Source: Methylobacterium nodulans ORS 2060
GTDB taxonomy: Bacteria; Pseudomonadota; Alphaproteobacteria; Rhizobiales; Beijerinckiaceae
Direction: 5' to 3'
DNA: 64,000 nt
NCBI RefSeq assembly: GCF_000022085.1
Contig: NC_011894.1
Span: 7,239,001 to 7,303,000, forward strand
How positions within the stretch are numbered: the first letter of the stretch is position 1; each line of letters begins with the position of its first letter. Positions 60,602 through 64,000 of this stretch are shown here, in pieces. Under the pieces are notes generated by a model. The model did not search any database, was not told where the DNA came from, and worked only from the letters and a program-made list of their open reading frames with translations. The position numbers and the translations under genes were made by a program.

Positions 60602-62038
60602 ATGCAGGTGTCGCAGGATCTGACCCGGGTTGCGGCAGTGGCCGCGGCGATCCGCCAGCGCATCGCCGGCCGCACCCTCGCGCCGGGGGCCCGGATCCCC
60701 TCCGTGCGGGGCTTCGCCGCCGCGATGGGCGTGTCGAAATCGACGGTGGTCGAGGCCTATGACCGGCTCGTCGCGGAGGGCGCCATCGTCTCGCGGCCCG
60801 GCTCGGGCTTCTACGTGGCCGGGGCGGCGCGGCCCCTCACGCTCGCGGCGATCGGCCCGCGCCTCGACCGGGCGGTCGACCCGCTCTGGGTCTCGCGCCA
60901 GACTCTCGAGGCGGGCGCGGGCGTGCTCAAGCCCGGCTGCGGCTGGCTGCCGCCCGCCTGGCTGCCCGACGAGGCTTTGCGCCGCGCCCTGCGCGGCCTC
61001 GCGCGCGGCGAGGCCGCCGACCTGCTCGACTACGACGAGCCGCTGGGCCATGCGCCCCTGCGCGGGCTCCTCGCCCGGCGCCTGCACGACCAGGGCATCC
61101 CGGCCGGGCCGGACCGGATCGTGCTCACCGCCTCGGCCACCCAGGCCCTCGACCTGATCGCTCGCCTGCTCCTGGAGCCCGGCGACACGGTGCTGGTGGA
61201 CGATCCCTGCTACTTCAACTTCCGCGCCCTGCTGCAGGCGCATCGGGCGAAGGTGGTCGGCGTGCCCTGGACGCCGGCGGGGCCGGATCTCGACGCCTTC
61301 GCGGCGTCCCTGCGGGCGCATGGCCCGCGCTTCTACCTGACCAACTCGGCGCTCCAGAACCCGACCGGCGCCACCATGAGCGCCGCGACCGCGCACCGGG
61401 TGCTGCGCCTCGCCGAGGCCCATGACGCGCTCATCGTCGAGGATGCCCTGTTCGACGATCTCGAACCCGACCCCTCGCCCCGGCTCGCCGCCCTGGACGG
61501 GCTCGACCGCGTCATCCACATCGGCAGCTTCTCCAAGACCCTCTCGGCGGCTGTCCGCTGCGGGCACGTGGCCCTGCGGGCCGAGTGGGTGGACCGCTTG
61601 GTCGACCTCAAGCTCGCCACGTCCTTCGGCAGCGGGCGGCTCTCGGCGAACCTCGTCCACCGCTTCCTCGCCGACGGCAGCTACCGGCGCTACCTCGACG
61701 GCCTGCGCGCGCGGCTCGCCGATGCCATGGGGCTGACCGCCCGCCGCCTCGGCGCCCTCGGCCTTCGGCCCTGGCTGATGCCCCGCGGCGGCCTCTTCCT
61801 CTGGGCTGCCCTCCCGGCGGGGCTCGACGCCGCCGTGGTCGCCCGCCGGGCGCTCGCCGAATCCGTGGTGCTCGCCCCCGGCAACGTCTTCAGCCTGTCG
61901 CAGAGCGCCGGACGGTTCCTGCGCTTCAATGTGGCCCAAAGCGCCGATCCGCAGGTCTTCGCGGTGCTGGAGCGGGCGATGGAGGGGGAGATGCACGCGA
62001 CGGCCCGTGAGCGCGCCCCGGCGCAGGTCCGCTCATGA
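60602..62038 (+). CDS. MocR/PdxR-type regulator (GntR HTH + aminotransferase domain)
   Basis: A 478-residue regulator. The N-terminal GntR winged helix covers residues 10-75 (GARIPSVRGFAAAMGVSKSTVVEAYDRLVAEGAIVSRPGSGFYV). The C-terminal class I aminotransferase-like domain binds PLP at K312 (IGSFSKTLSAAVRCGH) and carries VDDPCYFNFRALLQAH and NSALQNPTGATMS. The domain senses PLP or an amino compound. Divergence from a DMT exporter is the standard layout in which such a regulator controls export. Confidence 0.88.
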   Translation: MQVSQDLTRVAAVAAAIRQRIAGRTLAPGARIPSVRGFAAAMGVSKSTVVEAYDRLVAEGAIVSRPGSGFYVAGAARPLTLAAIGPRLDRAVDPLWVSRQTLEAGAGVLKPGCGWLPPAWLPDEALRRALRGLARGEAADLLDYDEPLGHAPLRGLLARRLHDQGIPAGPDRIVLTASATQALDLIARLLLEPGDTVLVDDPCYFNFRALLQAHRAKVVGVPWTPAGPDLDAFAASLRAHGPRFYLTNSALQNPTGATMSAATAHRVLRLAEAHDALIVEDALFDDLEPDPSPRLAALDGLDRVIHIGSFSKTLSAAVRCGHVALRAEWVDRLVDLKLATSFGSGRLSANLVHRFLADGSYRRYLDGLRARLADAMGLTARRLGALGLRPWLMPRGGLFLWAALPAGLDAAVVARRALAESVVLAPGNVFSLSQSAGRFLRFNVAQSADPQVFAVLERAMEGEMHATARERAPAQVRS

Positions 62039-62060
62039 GGCCGCCCGCATCCGTCTCTCG

Positions 62061-62277
62061 TACCAACGGTCGTTGAAAATGACCGTTGGTTCCGCTCTCG
62101 AATTTTCGCCAAGCCTCTGACGAAGCCTTTGGCTTGGTGTCGAAAATTCGAGACAGGTCACCGGCCCGATGCGCGAGCATGCGCGGCAGCACTTGGCTTA
62201 CGTCAGCAGCCTGGGCCGTTGGGATCAGTTCGCCACCGGCCCGGGCTGACCCCGACGGATGAAACCGCGGCTGAATG
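62061..62277. repeat. Dispersed TIR element, copy 4 (longest)
   Basis: It begins TACCAACGGTCGTTG with an inverted-repeat hairpin and carries an insertion (CTCTGACGAAGCCT) relative to the other copies. The terminal CCGTTGG lies at 62217-62223. A downstream tail (AGTTCGCCACCGGCC...GACGGATGAAACCG) to 62277 is shared with the degenerate copy at 14862. Confidence 0.75.
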
Positions 62278-62307
62278 AGCGCTCCCGTTCATGGCAGCCC
62301 CACCGGC

Positions 62308-62473
62308 CCTCATGCTGAGGCGCGGGCGATCGCAGATCGCACTGGCGATCGAAGATCGCGCAGGCTGCCTCGAAGCACCCCTGAACGTTCGTCCAAATCA
62401 GGGTGGGCAGGAGCACCGGTCCGGGGTGCTTCGAGGCTACGCGATCTTCGATCGCCAGCACCTCAGCATGAGG
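62308..62473. repeat. Long imperfect palindrome
   Basis: A 166-base inverted repeat. The outer arms are CCTCATGCTGAGG and CCTCAGCATGAGG (62308-62320, 62461-62473), and GCGATCGAAGATCGCG...GCCTCGAAGCACCCC matches GGGGTGCTTCGAGGC...CGCGATCTTCGATCGC inside. A single-arm relative occurs near 2080. It lies between the MocR gene and the stop of an SbcD-like gene. Confidence 0.75.
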
Positions 62474-62506
62474 AGCGGGGCGGGTGCCATGCACGTCAGG
62501 TTCGAT

Positions 62507-63499
62507 TTAGGTGCCCCGCCGCGCCACTGCCTCCTCCATCAGCGAGCGGATCGCCGCGCGCACCGGTTCGGGCGTGTCGTCGCGGGCGAACTTGGCCTCG
62601 ATCGCCTCGCGGATCAGCGCACCGTCGTCGCTGCGGGCGAGGTCCGTGGCGGTCTCGGCGCGCAGGAGCGACACGAAGGCGCTCTCGACAGGCGCCTCGG
62701 GCCGCGCGGGCGCGACCTGCCGGCCCGTGAGGTCGAACACCTCGGTCTGGTGCGGCAGGGGTTCGGCCACGGGCGCGAGGTCCGCCCCCAGGATCCAGGC
62801 CGCCGGCTCATGCGCGATGAGGTCGACCGAGCCCCGGGTGATGGTGCCGGGATTGAACCAGACCGTGCCACCGACCGTGACCGGCGCGTGGCGCCTGTGC
62901 ACATGGCCGTTCACCGCCAGCGCGCAGCCGAGAATCGCATGCGGCGGCACCGCCCCCGGATAGCCCGCCCCGAAGGCGAGGTCGTGGTGGGTGAGCCAGA
63001 GGACGCGGTCCGCCTCCGGCATCAGGCCGCGCACATCGGCCGGGATCGCCTGCCCGTAGGGCGTCACTCCGACGCCGAGCCGCCTGCCCCCGAGGGCGAA
63101 CTGCGCCACGGGGCCGGATTCGGGGGCGACGTCGAGGACGTCGCTCACCGCCAGCACCGCGAGGCTGTCCCCGTCCGAGAGGCGCGTGTGGCGGATGTCG
63201 TGGTTGCCGACATTGGCGAGCGGCCGGTGGCGAAACCCTTTCAGGATGCGGATGAGGCGGGCCTTCAGGCTCTCGTCGGGTTCGACCGGATGCTCGAACA
63301 GGTCGCCGAGCAGCACCGGCGCGAGGTCGCGGGCATTCGCCACCGCCACGCAATGGTCGAGCTTGGCGAGCACCGGCCCGGGCCAGTCCGGATCCTTGCG
63401 GCGGCCGGGCCGCCGGGAGGCCAAGTGCGGATCCCCGATGAGGAGGAGGCCCGCGCAGGGCACAGGCGGGGCGTCGAGACGCTCGCGGCCGAGGATCAT
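62507..63499 (-). CDS. Metallophosphoesterase, SbcD/Mre11-like
   Basis: A 330-residue calcineurin-type phosphoesterase. All metal-binding motifs are present: GDPH, GDLFEH, GNHDIRH, THHD and NGHVHRRH. The order and spacing fit the nuclease subunit of an SbcCD-like repair pair, although the protein is shorter than SbcD and lacks its capping domain. Its ATG at 63499 overlaps the TGA of the upstream gene (ATGA), so they are coupled. Confidence 0.8.
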   Translation of the reverse strand: MILGRERLDAPPVPCAGLLLIGDPHLASRRPGRRKDPDWPGPVLAKLDHCVAVANARDLAPVLLGDLFEHPVEPDESLKARLIRILKGFRHRPLANVGNHDIRHTRLSDGDSLAVLAVSDVLDVAPESGPVAQFALGGRRLGVGVTPYGQAIPADVRGLMPEADRVLWLTHHDLAFGAGYPGAVPPHAILGCALAVNGHVHRRHAPVTVGGTVWFNPGTITRGSVDLIAHEPAAWILGADLAPVAEPLPHQTEVFDLTGRQVAPARPEAPVESAFVSLLRAETATDLARSDDGALIREAIEAKFARDDTPEPVRAAIRSLMEEAVARRGT

Positions 63500-64000
63500 G
63501 CGGCCTCCGGGCGGAGCGGCGCGTGCCGGTGGCCGTCGAGCAGGGTGCCGGGGGCGGCGGGGCCGCCGCAGGCCGGGCAGCGCCCGCCCGTCGCGGCGAG
63601 CAGAGCCGCCGTCTCGGCCTCGATGGCGGCGAGGCCCGCCTCGGCCTCGGCCACCCGCGCCGTCGCGGCGGCGAGCGTGGCGGCCAGGTCCTGCAGGCGG
63701 GCGGCGGCGCTTAAGGACGGCGCGTTCTGCGCCAGGGCGGGGGCGGCCGGCGGCAGCGCGCCGAGCGCCTGCGCGCGGGCTTGGGCTCGGGCGAGATCGC
63801 GGGTCAGGCGCGCGAGCACCGTCGCATGCCGCTCGGCCGCGGCGCTCGCCCGCGGCACCGGCAGGCCGGCGGGCAGCGCAGCCAGGACGGCCGCCTGCGC
63901 GGTCGCGCGGGCGAGCCCGCCGGAGGCGGCAAGCAGGCGCTGGCCTACGCCCTCGCGATGACGCGCCTCGGCGAGCAGGCGGCCGAGATCCGCCACCCCC
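63496..64000 (-). CDS. Coiled-coil protein with C-terminal CPxCG hook (5' end missing)
   Basis: At least 166 codons, open to the window edge. The segment is almost all Ala/Leu/Arg/Glu heptads, that is, coiled coil. Near the C-terminus it has a CPACGG zinc-hook motif followed by only about 25 residues. SbcC/Rad50 carry the hook mid-protein, so this is either an unusual SbcC-like partner or a shortened one. A GTG at 63996 is in frame but has no ribosome site, so I treat the gene as truncated. Confidence 0.6.
   Translation of the reverse strand, partial: GVADLGRLLAEARHREGVGQRLLAASGGLARATAQAAVLAALPAGLPVPRASAAAERHATVLARLTRDLARAQARAQALGALPPAAPALAQNAPSLSAAARLQDLAATLAAATARVAEAEAGLAAIEAETAALLAATGGRCPACGGPAAPGTLLDGHRHAPLRPEAA

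Overview
The window is high-GC (about 70%) alphaproteobacterial DNA. Its gene families point to Methylobacterium or a close relative: a full hopanoid (hpn) block with an embedded ispH, NepR, MucR, IalB, DUF2336, DUF6489 and GCG_CRPN-type proteins, and several families of short palindromic intergenic repeats. It reads as chromosome. The only intact insertion sequence is one IS110-type element; there is no rRNA, CRISPR array or convincing tRNA.

Layout. 1-8143 is a hopanoid side-chain and export cluster: hpnJ (3' part), hpnK, hpnN (reverse), ispH, hpnH and hpnG (reverse). hpnH and hpnG overlap tail to tail. 8297-13787 holds an SDR dehydrogenase, a small membrane protein, a GST, a hydrolase-like protein lacking its nucleophile serine, a NepR-like protein, a single-domain response regulator and a phage-like protein. 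14136-14816 is an unrecognised gene whose promoter carries a LexA-type box. 15077-19669 is housekeeping: PhnA-like, thrS, yidD, an IscU-like scaffold, folE and hisI. 19677-30832 contains a patatin, two transporters, a CoA-ester lyase, hspQ, IalB, a degenerate AMP-ligase-like protein, a pseudo-receiver, recG and sdhE. mfd follows (30975-34547), then small secreted proteins.

37567-43557 encodes a complete pyruvate dehydrogenase complex with a homodimeric AceE-type E1, an E2, and an E3 that carries its own lipoyl domain. After a mucR-type gene and a less GC-rich intergenic stretch comes the phenylacetate locus (45000-50925). paaX and the epoxidase genes paaABCDE are intact, but the divergent ring-opening gene paaZ is a pseudogene with a nonsense codon, a large in-frame deletion and a frameshift. 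The IS110/IS1111-type element lies just beyond it; its 3' non-coding part is a candidate bridge-RNA locus. The rest (52382-64000) holds DUF2336, a lytic transglycosylase-like protein, a flavin reductase, a nitroreductase, a YfhO-like membrane protein with a secreted partner, a DMT exporter divergent from a MocR regulator, and an SbcD-like phosphoesterase followed by a coiled-coil protein cut by the window edge.

Most notable for follow-up: the decayed paaZ beside an intact epoxidase operon; the IS and its putative bridge RNA; a dispersed intergenic element of 140-215 bp with terminal inverted repeats, one copy of which splits paaB from paaC; the LexA-type box; and several proteins that keep their fold signature but have lost catalytic or metal-binding residues. 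All identifications come from reading the sequence; no database search was run.
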